Positions 1 through 8,504 of a stretch of DNA of 64,000 bases are shown in pieces. The first letter of the stretch is position 1. Every line of letters starts with the position of its first letter. The notes beneath the pieces were generated by a model, which was not told the DNA's origin, ran no database searches, and worked only from the letters and a program-made list of their open reading frames with translations. The stretch covers positions 1-64,000 of the forward strand of contig CAUBIC010000014.1 of the NCBI GenBank assembly GCA_958435945.1, in the 5' to 3' direction. This DNA comes from an uncultured Collinsella sp. Its GTDB lineage: Bacteria > Actinomycetota > Coriobacteriia > Coriobacteriales > Coriobacteriaceae. A program made the position numbers and the translations under genes.

Positions 1-97
1 ATTTCCCCGCGGGGGGAGTTTTCGAATCCGCCCGGGGGCACCAGAGGAATATCGAGCCCGGTACCGCTACGGTGCCGGGTTCTTCTGGTTCAATGCC
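1..97. other. window edge with hairpin, no gene
   Basis: No coding region is visible here. A 10-bp stem (57-66 with 70-79, loop CTA, one G-T pair) is followed by TTCTTCT. It would fit a weak terminator for a plus-strand transcript that starts left of the window. Confidence 0.4.
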
Positions 98-142
98 ATG
101 TCAAAAACGAAGCGCCCGCTTGCTGGGGGAGCAAGCGGGCGC
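98..142 (-). terminator. terminator of the kinase/cell-wall operon
   Basis: A perfect 13-bp stem (112-124 with 130-142, five-base loop) is followed on the minus strand by TTCGTTTTTGA. It lies 53 bases after the pknB stop codon and is the only strong terminator for the whole minus-strand operon. Confidence 0.88.
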
Positions 143-194
143 CTGTGAGCGAATATGTTTGCGGCGAGAGCCGTGATGAGCGGTGGGGTGGCGA

Positions 195-2156
195 CTAGTT
201 GGTCGTACCGGAATCGTCACCCGTGCCCGAGCCAGAGCCCGAACCCGAGCCAGAAAGTGCGACCGTCAGCGTAATCGTGCTGTCGGTGGACTGCTTGCCA
301 GTGGGGGAGACGCCCGTAACGGTGGCATCCTCGTTACCGCTTACGGGATTGCCGTTCTGGTCACAGAAGCCGATGTTATAGAAACCGGCGTTGTTGAGCG
401 CGGTGACGGCGGCGGAGATGCTCTTGCCGTACAGGTTGCCCGGAACACTGGCCTTGCCGGACTTCTTGGCAATGACGACGGTAATCGTGGCGCCGGGTTT
501 CTGCTTGCCACTGGGGTTCCAGCTGATCACGGTGCCCTCGGTAACCGAGTCGTTCTCCTGGTAGCTAACGTCGACGCCAAAGCCTGCCATATCGAGGGCG
601 TTGCGCGCCTGGGCCTCGGTCATGTCGGTCAGATCGGGGACGGACGTGGTATCCGGGCCGCTCGAGACCTTGTACGAGATGGTCGTGCCCTTCGCGACTT
701 CCTTACCGGCTTCGGTGCCCTGCTCAAAGACCTGGCCCTCATCGGCCTCGTTGGCCTCCTCGGAGGCGTTGCCCTTCAGGCCAACGCTTGCCAGCGCGGC
801 CTCGGCCTGGTCCTTGGTCAGGCCGACAAGCGGGGGAACCTCAACCTTCTCGGAGGGCTTGGGACCCTTGGAGATTACCAGGTTCACCTTGGTGCCCTTG
901 GCCTTCTTGGTGTTGCCGTTGGGCGTCTGCTCGGCGACCTTGCCCTCGTCGACATCGTCGTTGTAGCTTTGGTCGATGGTGCCGACCTCGAGGCCGGCTT
1001 CCTTGATCAGCTCGACGGCAGTCTGCTGGTCCTTGCCCAGCACATCGGGCACGGTGACCTGCTCGCCGCCAAAGAGTCCTGTGGCAAAGGCCACCACGAT
1101 GCCGATGACGGCAACGGCCGCCACCACGGCGGCGATGATCTTGTTCTTGTTGGATTTGGGCTTTTCGACCTCGTAGGAGCCGGTGGAGCCCGAAACGGAG
1201 CTACGGGCGGTATTCTGGCCGCTCACGCCCGAGACGGGACGCACCATGGCGCGCGTTTGATCGGAAAGCTCGCGAGTCTTGGTGGCGCCCAGCTCACCGG
1301 GGGCACCGATGATACGCGTGGGCTCCGAGACGTTGGCGGCACGGCCCGACAGGTAACTATTGAGCACCTGACGAAGCTCGTCGGCGGTCTGGAAGCGGTT
1401 TGCCGGGTCCTTCTCCATGCACTTGAGGATGATGCGCTCCAGGTCGGCATCGACGCCGGAGTTGATCTGGCTCGGCGGGATGGGGAGCTCGTTGACCTGC
1501 TTGAGCGCGACCGAGATAGCGTCGTCGCCGTCAAAGGGTACGCGGCCGGTGGCGCACTCGTACATGACGACACCCAGCGAGTAGATATCCGAGGTGGGGC
1601 CGAGGTCCTGGCCGCGGGTCTGCTCGGGGCTTACATAGTGGGCGGTGCCCAGCACGTTGTTGTCCTGCGTGAGATGACTGTTCTTGGCGCGTGCGATGCC
1701 AAAATCCATTACCTTGATGTTGCCGTCGGGCAGCACCATGATGTTTTGCGGCTTAATGTCGCGGTGGATGATCTCGTGCTTGTGTGCGACCGAAAGCGCG
1801 GAGCTAATCTGCGAGCCGATCTGCGCGACCTTCTTGGGATCGAGGGCGCCGTGGCTCTTGATGCCGCTCTTAAGGTCGGTACCGCGCAGGTACTCCATGA
1901 CGATGTAATAGGTGTCGCCGTCCTTGCCCCAGTCGTAGACGCCCACGATATAGGGGGAGGACAGGCCGGCCGCTGCCTGGGCCTCCTGCTTAAAGCGGGC
2001 GGCGAAGGTGGCGTCGCCGGCATACTGCGGCAGCATGATCTTGACGGCAACCGTGCGGTCGAGGACCTGGTCCTGTGCACGGAAGACGGTCGCCATACCG
2101 CCCGTTCCCACCTTATCCTTAAGGAGGTATCTTCCCCCGAGGACCCTCTGTTCCAT
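195..2156 (-). CDS. pknB: Ser/Thr protein kinase with four PASTA repeats (PknB type)
   Basis: Membrane Ser/Thr kinase that in related bacteria senses muropeptides or lipid II through external PASTA domains and phosphorylates cell-wall and division proteins. The 653-residue protein has a kinase domain at about 8-270 (glycine loop GTGGMA at 17-22, Lys39, HRD at 131-133, DFG at 151-153). A Thr/Ser-rich juxtamembrane segment follows, then a membrane helix at about 338-361. Four PASTA repeats begin near 365, and the protein ends in a Ser/Gly tail. The start at 2156 is preferred over the ATG at 2171 because AGGAG lies five bases upstream of it. It is the last gene of a six-gene operon, 132 bases after rodA-pbpA. 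All kinase motifs are intact. Confidence 0.95.
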   Translation of the reverse strand: MEQRVLGGRYLLKDKVGTGGMATVFRAQDQVLDRTVAVKIMLPQYAGDATFAARFKQEAQAAAGLSSPYIVGVYDWGKDGDTYYIVMEYLRGTDLKSGIKSHGALDPKKVAQIGSQISSALSVAHKHEIIHRDIKPQNIMVLPDGNIKVMDFGIARAKNSHLTQDNNVLGTAHYVSPEQTRGQDLGPTSDIYSLGVVMYECATGRVPFDGDDAISVALKQVNELPIPPSQINSGVDADLERIILKCMEKDPANRFQTADELRQVLNSYLSGRAANVSEPTRIIGAPGELGATKTRELSDQTRAMVRPVSGVSGQNTARSSVSGSTGSYEVEKPKSNKNKIIAAVVAAVAVIGIVVAFATGLFGGEQVTVPDVLGKDQQTAVELIKEAGLEVGTIDQSYNDDVDEGKVAEQTPNGNTKKAKGTKVNLVISKGPKPSEKVEVPPLVGLTKDQAEAALASVGLKGNASEEANEADEGQVFEQGTEAGKEVAKGTTISYKVSSGPDTTSVPDLTDMTEAQARNALDMAGFGVDVSYQENDSVTEGTVISWNPSGKQKPGATITVVIAKKSGKASVPGNLYGKSISAAVTALNNAGFYNIGFCDQNGNPVSGNEDATVTGVSPTGKQSTDSTITLTVALSGSGSGSGSGTGDDSGTTN

Positions 2157-2288
2157 TCCTGCTCCTAACATAACTATTCGCTCAACGATGTGTGTGGTAC
2201 CAAATGTGTGGCCGCTGGGGCCGTGTGGCGCGTTGCCGCTAGCTCATCGGCCGTGGCGTGCCCCAAGTATCCGCCTTGATCACGGGCA

Positions 2289-5159
2289 TCACGCTCCCTG
2301 TGCGGCGAGCGCCGCGGTCAGGACGATGCCGGCAATCTTGGCTGCCTCGACGTCGTGTTTGTCGTAATCCTCCAGGGCCACCGAGATGGCGACCGTGGGT
2401 GAATCGTAAGGTGCGAAGCCGACGAACATCGAGTTGACGTTGGTGCCGCCGATCTCGGCCGTACCGGTCTTGCCGGCAACCTTGACGCCCGGAATCTGGG
2501 CATCGGTGCCGGTGCCGGACTGGACGACGGCGAGCATGGCCTGCTTGACCTGGTCGGCCGTGGCAGAGCTGACAGCCTGGCCCAGCGAGCGGGACTGCGT
2601 GGTCTTAACCACGGTCCCGTCCGGGGCGAGTATCTGTGACACAAAGAACGGGTCCATGACCACGCCGCTGTTGGCGATAGCGGCAGCGATCACGCAATTC
2701 TGCATGACGGTGGTCTGCGGGCCAGGTGTGTGGTCCATGCCGACGGGCTGGCCGGCGCCTGCCCAAGCGGTCTCCCACTCGGTCATAAGCGAAGGGTCGG
2801 CCATGATGGAAGCCGCGGTGGTCAGATCCTGACCGAGCTTTTGACCGTAGCCAAAGGCGTTGGCAAACTGGACGAGCGAGTTGGCGCCGACCTCGTTGGC
2901 CACCTGGCCAAAGACGACGTTAGACGACACGGCGAAGGCCTGCTGCAGGCTGATGGTTCCGTAGCTTTCGTTGGCGTAGTTGGTGACCGGCGCGTTGCCG
3001 ATGTCCATGGAGCTGGGCGCCTGGTACGTGCTGGTAAGGCTGGCGGTGCCGGTTTCGAGCGCCGCGGAGAGCGTGACGACCTTAAAGGTCGAGCCCGGGG
3101 TGTACAGCGCGTCCATGGCGCGGTCGTACATGGAGCCGTCCTCGCCACCGCCCGACTGCATCAGGGCATCGATGTTGGTGTTGTCATAGGTGGGCGAGCT
3201 CGCGCACGCAAGGACCGCACCGGTACGCGGATCCATGACCACCACAGCGCCCTTAAAGCCCTTGAGCGCCTGCTCGGCAGCCGTCTGGATGCGCGAGTCG
3301 ATGGTAAGCTTGGCGGTATTGCCCGGCTGGGTCTGCCCCGCGAGCGACGCGATGGCGTTGTTCCAGCTGGAGTAATCCTTGGAGCCGGTGAGCGTATCGT
3401 TCATGACGCTCTCGATGCCGGCGGTGCCGTATTGCTGGCTCACGTAGCCCACCACGTGTGCGGCCATGTTGCCGTTGGGGTAGGAACGGGCGTAGGTGCC
3501 GTCCTCCTGTTGCAGCGACTCGGCTAGCGTCACGCCGTCAGACGTGATGATGGAGCCACGCTGGATGTACTTGGAGCGGGCGATGGTGTGGTTGTTGGTC
3601 GGCATGTCCTGATAGTCCTTCGCCTTGATGACCTGGACATAGGTGAGGTTGCCGATAAGGATGGCGAACAGCGCCGTAAAGGCAAACACGGCACGAGTCA
3701 GACGGTTGGCAAGCGCCACGCGGCCGAGCACGCCGGACTCAGGCGTGTCGAGCAGGCGACGACGCATGCGAGAGCCCGCGGAGTGGTTGCCGTGGCTGTA
3801 GGAAGGCACGTTGGCAAAACGCGTACCGGTCGGGGCAGCGGCGGATGCGACCTGGTCATCGGTGATGGCGGCCATGGTGCCGGTGCCGGTGAGCTCGGCT
3901 TCGCGTCCGGTTGCCTCGTCGCCGGCGCGCAGCAGCAGCGCGACGATGATAAAGCTCGCCAGCAGCGAGGAGCCGCCCTGGCTCATAAAGGGCAGGGTGA
4001 CGCCGGTCAGCGGGATCAGGCGGGTTACGCCGCCAACGATTAAGAATGCCTGGAAGCTGATGGCCGCCGTAAGGCCGGTCGCGCTAAAGGCGGCAAGGTC
4101 GGACTTGGCGCGGGCTGCCGTGGTGAGGCCACGCACGGCAAAAAGCATAAACAGGATGAGCACGGCGCCGCCGCCCAAAAGGCCCATTTCCTCGCCGATG
4201 GCCGAGAAGATAAAGTCGGACTCGACGACGGGGATGTTGTTTGCCATGCCGTTGCCGATGCCGACGCCAACCAGGCCGCCGTCAGCCAGTGAGTAAAGTG
4301 ACTGTACGATCTGGTAGCCCTGGCCCTGGGCATCCTTAAACGGATCGACCCAGACCTGAAAGCGCACTTGCACGTGCGACAGGAACTTGTAGGCGCCCAC
4401 GGCTCCAACGGCCAGCAGCGCAAGGCCGATGATGACGTACGAAAAGCGTCCCGTGGCAACATAGAGCATCAGCAAAAAGATGGTGTAGAACAGGACGGCC
4501 GAGCCCAGGTCGCGTTCGAAGACGACGATGAGCAGGCACACGCCCCACACGGCAAACAGCGGCAGCAGCAGGCGGAAGCGCGGAATCTTGAGGCCCAAGA
4601 TCTTGCGGTTGGAGATGGAGAGCAGCTCGCGGTTCTCGGCCAGATAGCCTGCCAGGAACAAGACGATGAAGACCTTGGCGAACTCGCCGGGCTGGATGGT
4701 GAAGCCCGCGATGCGAATCCACAGCTTGGAGCCCGAGATCGTGGTGCCGATAAAGATCGGCAGCATCAGCAGGATGATGCCGATAATGCCAAAGGTGTAC
4801 TTGTAGCGCATGACCACGTCGAGGTTCTTGACCAGTGCGAGCGTTCCCACCATGAGCGCCACCGAGACAAACAAGATGATGAGCTGCGAGATGGCGAGGT
4901 CGGGGGCCAGGCGCGTCACGAATGTGATGCCGATGCCCGAGAGCACAAAGACGATGGGCAGGATGGCGGGATCGGCGCCGGGCGCCAGGATGCGTACGGC
5001 GATATGCGCCGCGGCGAAGGCGGCGAACAGGCCGATCGGCACGGCGAGCGTCTCAAAGGAAATCGTGGCACCCGCGGTGAGCACGTACATCGCATAGAGC
5101 AGGATGACGGGGAACGCCGAGGCGATGAGCAAGAGCAGTTCGGTGTTGCGGCGACTCAT
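2289..5159 (-). CDS. RodA (SEDS glycosyltransferase)-PbpA (class B PBP) fusion
   Basis: One 956-residue protein joins two peptidoglycan enzymes that are usually separate. Residues 1 to about 410 are a polytopic SEDS domain with a QPGEFAK motif and a VDPFKDAQGQGYQ loop carrying the conserved Asp. A linker leads to another membrane helix and a class B penicillin-binding protein. The transpeptidase motifs are STFK (catalytic Ser690), SSN at about 745-747 and KTG at about 897-899. SEDS enzymes polymerise glycan strands and class B PBPs cross-link them. The start at 5159 has AAGGGAG upstream; a longer open frame to 5285 would overlap pstP and has no such site. In mycobacteria rodA and pbpA are adjacent separate genes at this position, between pstP and pknA/pknB. 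Confidence 0.95.
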   Translation of the reverse strand: MSRRNTELLLLIASAFPVILLYAMYVLTAGATISFETLAVPIGLFAAFAAAHIAVRILAPGADPAILPIVFVLSGIGITFVTRLAPDLAISQLIILFVSVALMVGTLALVKNLDVVMRYKYTFGIIGIILLMLPIFIGTTISGSKLWIRIAGFTIQPGEFAKVFIVLFLAGYLAENRELLSISNRKILGLKIPRFRLLLPLFAVWGVCLLIVVFERDLGSAVLFYTIFLLMLYVATGRFSYVIIGLALLAVGAVGAYKFLSHVQVRFQVWVDPFKDAQGQGYQIVQSLYSLADGGLVGVGIGNGMANNIPVVESDFIFSAIGEEMGLLGGGAVLILFMLFAVRGLTTAARAKSDLAAFSATGLTAAISFQAFLIVGGVTRLIPLTGVTLPFMSQGGSSLLASFIIVALLLRAGDEATGREAELTGTGTMAAITDDQVASAAAPTGTRFANVPSYSHGNHSAGSRMRRRLLDTPESGVLGRVALANRLTRAVFAFTALFAILIGNLTYVQVIKAKDYQDMPTNNHTIARSKYIQRGSIITSDGVTLAESLQQEDGTYARSYPNGNMAAHVVGYVSQQYGTAGIESVMNDTLTGSKDYSSWNNAIASLAGQTQPGNTAKLTIDSRIQTAAEQALKGFKGAVVVMDPRTGAVLACASSPTYDNTNIDALMQSGGGEDGSMYDRAMDALYTPGSTFKVVTLSAALETGTASLTSTYQAPSSMDIGNAPVTNYANESYGTISLQQAFAVSSNVVFGQVANEVGANSLVQFANAFGYGQKLGQDLTTAASIMADPSLMTEWETAWAGAGQPVGMDHTPGPQTTVMQNCVIAAAIANSGVVMDPFFVSQILAPDGTVVKTTQSRSLGQAVSSATADQVKQAMLAVVQSGTGTDAQIPGVKVAGKTGTAEIGGTNVNSMFVGFAPYDSPTVAISVALEDYDKHDVEAAKIAGIVLTAALAAQGA

Positions 5160-5175
5160 AAGCGGCACTCCCTTT

Positions 5176-7074
5176 CTAATTCTTATCGGAGGCTTCGGCC
5201 TCGGCTGACTGTTCGGCGGTTTTCTCGGAATCTGACTCGGAGGTGGATTCCTGATTGGTGTTGTCGCGAATCGTTTGCGCGTCAATCACCTGACGGGTCT
5301 GCTCCTCGTCAATCTGATGGCGGTACTTGGAAATGGTGTCCTGCGCATCGTCGACACTCGTTTGCGGAATGCCTGCCTTCAGGCGGTTTTGCGTGTCTTC
5401 GGGCAGGTCGGACAGCTTGATGCTGGTTTCGCTTTCGAGCCAGTGGAGCTCGACCCCGAGCGTCTTGCCGGGCAGGCCGCGCCAGACGGCGACATTGCCG
5501 TGGTAGGTTCCCAAGTAATAGGAGCCGGTGACGCCCGTGTATGCCCAGATGCCTGCTATCAGCACAAAGACAAGGGCCAAGACGGTGGCGATGGTGACAT
5601 TGCGGCGTCGGACGCGTTTTGCCTCGCGCATGACGCCGTCGTCGACCAGGTCGACGACCACCACGGTCACATTGTCGTGGCCGCCGGCGGCGAGCGCCGC
5701 GTCCACCAAGTTGTCGACACAGATCTGTGCGCTCGAGGACTGCGTAGCGATGTTCTCGATATCGCTATCGGGAATCATGCTCGAAAGACCGTCGGAGCAC
5801 AGAATCAGGCGGTCGCCTTCCTCGATGTGCAGGGTAAAGTGGTCGGCATACATAGCGGGATCCGAGCCCAGCGCGCGGGTGATGACCGAGCGGTTGGGGT
5901 GGACGCGGGCCTCGTCGGCCGTAATCTCGCCGGCATCCACGAGCTCCTCCACGTAGGAATGGTCGCGGGTCACGCGGATGAGCGTACCCTCGTGGAGCAG
6001 GTAGGCGCGCGAGTCGCCCACGTGGGCGATGGCGAGCGTGTCGTTTTCGATGTAGGCGCAGGTGGCCGTACATCCCATGCCGGGTTTGCCCAGGCCGTTG
6101 AGGGCGGCCTCGATCACGGCGGCGTTGGCGGCCTCGACGGCTGCGGCCAGGCGCGCGGCGTCGGCGGACTGCGGCGCCGTCTTGGCGATGGTTTCGACGG
6201 CGATGGAGGATGCCACCTCGCCGGCGGCGTGTCCTCCCATGCCGTCGCACACGCAAAAGAGCGGCGACTGCACCAGATAGGAGTCCTCATTGTGCGGGCG
6301 CACACATCCGACGTCGGAGCGGGCGCCCCACATAAGCTGTGTGGTGGTGCCGGCGTCGTAGGTCGAGTCGGTCTCGATGCGCTCGTCGGTCAGCGGCTCA
6401 AAGCTCATGGTCGAGCCGGGATCTTTGAGCTTTGCCTCCACGGCGGCGACATCGATTTCGGCGGTGTCGCCGGGGGAGACGGTGTCGGCATCGTTGCCCG
6501 ACTCGGCGTCGGAGACGTCCGGAAGGTTGAGATCTTCGGTTACGCGGTCGGCGGGATCGCCGTCCTGCTGCGGCTCGACGGCCGTCGGCTCGGGCGTCGC
6601 AAAGTGCGACGGCGCGGGCGTGCTCTGGGGTTGAGCGGAGGGCTCGGGAGCTGCGGCGGGCGCGGCAACGGGCTGCTCGACTTCGGCAGGCGTTGCGGGC
6701 GCGGGTGCCGCCTCGCTTGCCGGGGCGACGGGGAATACCGGCGCGGCAGGCTCGGGGGCGGCAAACACGGCAGCGCTCTCGTTAATCGCCTCGGCGACGG
6801 GCTCGGCAAAGTGAGCCGGTGCGGGCGTTGCCTCCGGTTCCGCGGACTGCTCGGCAGCGTGCGCGCCGATGGGGGCGTCGAGCTGCTCGGTGTCGGCGTC
6901 CTCGTCATCGACGAGTGCCGGATATTCTTGAGTTACATGCGAAAGAGGCAGGGAGAACACGGTGTCCTCGGGCTCCACGGTCGCAGGGCGCGCCGGAGCG
7001 GCATGAGCCGGCGCAGCTGCGGGGGCAGTTGGCGTCTCGGGCATGGTTGCGGACTTGTTCTCCTCGTCGATCAT
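5176..7074 (-). CDS. pstP: PP2C-family Ser/Thr phosphatase (PstP type) with long N-terminal extension
   Basis: Metal-dependent protein phosphatase expected to reverse phosphorylation by the two kinases of this operon. Of 632 residues, the first 245 or so are an Ala/Pro/Glu-rich, probably disordered segment. The PP2C domain follows (SDVG, HNED, CDGMGGH near 276-282, LCSDGL, GHDN), with a membrane helix after a basic RRR stretch and a short external domain rich in Ser/Glu. Typical actinobacterial PstP begins with the PP2C domain, so the extension is odd. The start is supported by a four-base ATGA overlap with fhaB. No convincing ribosome site precedes the internal Met codons near the PP2C domain. 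Confidence 0.92.
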   Translation of the reverse strand: MIDEENKSATMPETPTAPAAAPAHAAPARPATVEPEDTVFSLPLSHVTQEYPALVDDEDADTEQLDAPIGAHAAEQSAEPEATPAPAHFAEPVAEAINESAAVFAAPEPAAPVFPVAPASEAAPAPATPAEVEQPVAAPAAAPEPSAQPQSTPAPSHFATPEPTAVEPQQDGDPADRVTEDLNLPDVSDAESGNDADTVSPGDTAEIDVAAVEAKLKDPGSTMSFEPLTDERIETDSTYDAGTTTQLMWGARSDVGCVRPHNEDSYLVQSPLFCVCDGMGGHAAGEVASSIAVETIAKTAPQSADAARLAAAVEAANAAVIEAALNGLGKPGMGCTATCAYIENDTLAIAHVGDSRAYLLHEGTLIRVTRDHSYVEELVDAGEITADEARVHPNRSVITRALGSDPAMYADHFTLHIEEGDRLILCSDGLSSMIPDSDIENIATQSSSAQICVDNLVDAALAAGGHDNVTVVVVDLVDDGVMREAKRVRRRNVTIATVLALVFVLIAGIWAYTGVTGSYYLGTYHGNVAVWRGLPGKTLGVELHWLESETSIKLSDLPEDTQNRLKAGIPQTSVDDAQDTISKYRHQIDEEQTRQVIDAQTIRDNTNQESTSESDSEKTAEQSAEAEASDKN

Positions 7075-7487
7075 CGACGGTTCACCTTCATGACCACGTC
7101 GCCAATCTGGACTTCATCGCCCTCGCGCAGCGTTGCGGGCTCCACCAGCTGACGGCCGTTAACGAGCGTGCCGTTCAGCGAGTTGAGGTCTTCGATGATG
7201 AGTGCCGGGCCCTGCAGCGAAAAGCGTGCGTGCGAGGCCGAGACAAACGGTTCGTTGATGCAGATGTCCGAGGACGGCGAGCGGCCCACGATGACGGGGC
7301 CGAGCATATCTACATGGATGCCACGGATGCCGCGCGGACCCTTGTCCACATCGATCGTCCAGATAGCGGAGTCGCGGCGCTGGCCGCGTACGAGTCCCAC
7401 GCCGGTTTTCATGACGGCGAACAGGAAGATGTAGAGCAGGGCGACCAGGACGATGCGGCCTGCAAAAAGGACGATATCGATGTTCAT
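7071..7487 (-). CDS. fhaB: membrane-anchored FHA domain protein (FhaB/FipA type)
   Basis: A 138-residue protein with one N-terminal membrane helix (about 5-25) and a C-terminal FHA domain, which binds phosphothreonine. The FHA signature is visible as GRSPSSDICI, then SHARF, then LNSLNGTLVNG. In mycobacteria FhaB is phosphorylated by the operon kinases and links them to cell-wall assembly. Its ATG lies six bases after the fhaA stop and its TGA overlaps the pstP start, so the three genes are probably translationally coupled. Confidence 0.92.
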   Translation of the reverse strand: MNIDIVLFAGRIVLVALLYIFLFAVMKTGVGLVRGQRRDSAIWTIDVDKGPRGIRGIHVDMLGPVIVGRSPSSDICINEPFVSASHARFSLQGPALIIEDLNSLNGTLVNGRQLVEPATLREGDEVQIGDVVMKVNRR

Positions 7488-7493
7488 AAGCGA

Positions 7494-8504
7494 CTATCCC
7501 CTAAATTCAAAGGTGCTCAGGCCAAACGTCAGCAGATCGCCGTTGCGCAGCGGGCAGCGCGTGATGCGGCGGTTGTTGACGAGCGTGCCGTTGGTGGAAT
7601 TGAGGTCCTCGATCGACCAGTCCGAACCGGTAAAGGTGAGCTGGGCGTGACGGCGCGACACGTTGGGGTCGCGCAGGGCGATGTCCGAAACCGAACGCTC
7701 GCGACCGATGGTCACCTGCGCGGAAGTGATGCTGTGGCTCTCGCCGCTCACTACGTCGACGAGCTGGGCGAGCGGGCGCTGCGGGGCGCGGGTGCTCGCC
7801 ATGTTGGAGGCAATACCGGCCGCGGCGCCAAGGCCCACGGCGGCGCCGGTCGCGGCGGCTCCGCCCATACCGGCGAGGGCGTCACGAGAGACGGTCTGCG
7901 GCACGGGGATGGGCGCGGCGGCGGGGTCGGGGACGTTGGGCGCAAAGGGATCGGCCATGGCGAGCGGGTCGGGAGCGACGGCGCGGGGCGTCGGCTGCTG
8001 GGGCATGGCGGCGGGGTGCTGTTGCTGCGGAGCGGCGAATTGCTGCTTGCCGGCGCGGGGAGCGCTGGCGGCGCGGCTTGCGGCCGAGTTGTTCTGGCCC
8101 AGGCCATTCTGGTAGGCGCGCTCTTCCTCGTACAGACGACCGAGCGTGGGGGCATCGACGTTCTCGGCAAAGACCGAGAACTTACCGGCACGCAGCTGCG
8201 GGTCGATCATAAAGCGAACGAGGGGTTCGCCGACAAACACATAGCGGCGCTTTTCGGCCTGTGCTTTCACAAACTCGCGGACTTCGCGCGAAAGCTCGGG
8301 GTAGAACGGGGCGAGCATGGGATCGTCGTCGGCGGCGATCAGGATGGTATAGAGTGCCGGCGCGGTGTTGACGCCGTTGATCACCAGAGTCTGATCCTCC
8401 ATGTCGCGAGCGGCCTGCTTGGCAAGCTTCTTAAAGGAGAACGGGGCACGGGTGGCACCGAAGATGCCGGCCACGTGGTCCTCGAAGATGTTCAGGAAGT
8501 TCAC
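7494..8504 (-). CDS. fhaA: FhaA-type protein: DUF3662 plus FHA domain
   Basis: A 336-residue cytosolic protein. Residues 1 to about 130 match the N-terminal domain of mycobacterial FhaA (DUF3662). The middle is a Pro/Ala/Gln-rich linker, and the C-terminus (about 245-336) is an FHA domain with GRERSVSDI, SRRHAQL and DLNSTNGTLVNN. FhaA-type proteins bind phosphorylated partners such as the lipid II flippase MurJ. The start codon is GTG at 8504; the GTGA overlaps the stop of the upstream kinase, with GGAGAG ahead of it, and this decides the start. Confidence 0.92.
   Translation of the reverse strand: MNFLNIFEDHVAGIFGATRAPFSFKKLAKQAARDMEDQTLVINGVNTAPALYTILIAADDDPMLAPFYPELSREVREFVKAQAEKRRYVFVGEPLVRFMIDPQLRAGKFSVFAENVDAPTLGRLYEEERAYQNGLGQNNSAASRAASAPRAGKQQFAAPQQQHPAAMPQQPTPRAVAPDPLAMADPFAPNVPDPAAAPIPVPQTVSRDALAGMGGAAATGAAVGLGAAAGIASNMASTRAPQRPLAQLVDVVSGESHSITSAQVTIGRERSVSDIALRDPNVSRRHAQLTFTGSDWSIEDLNSTNGTLVNNRRITRCPLRNGDLLTFGLSTFEFRG

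Noticed and set aside
1..43. TTCGAAT followed by a GC-rich stretch and CACCA, like the 3' end of a tRNA or tmRNA
   Set aside because: The base before TTCGAAT is T rather than the invariant G, and no T-stem pairing can be drawn with the preceding bases. The rest would lie outside the window.
183..2168. 661-codon plus-strand open frame
   Set aside because: It mirrors the PASTA kinase gene, has Gly/Leu/Val/Asp-rich antisense composition and no domain. High GC makes such long shadow frames common.
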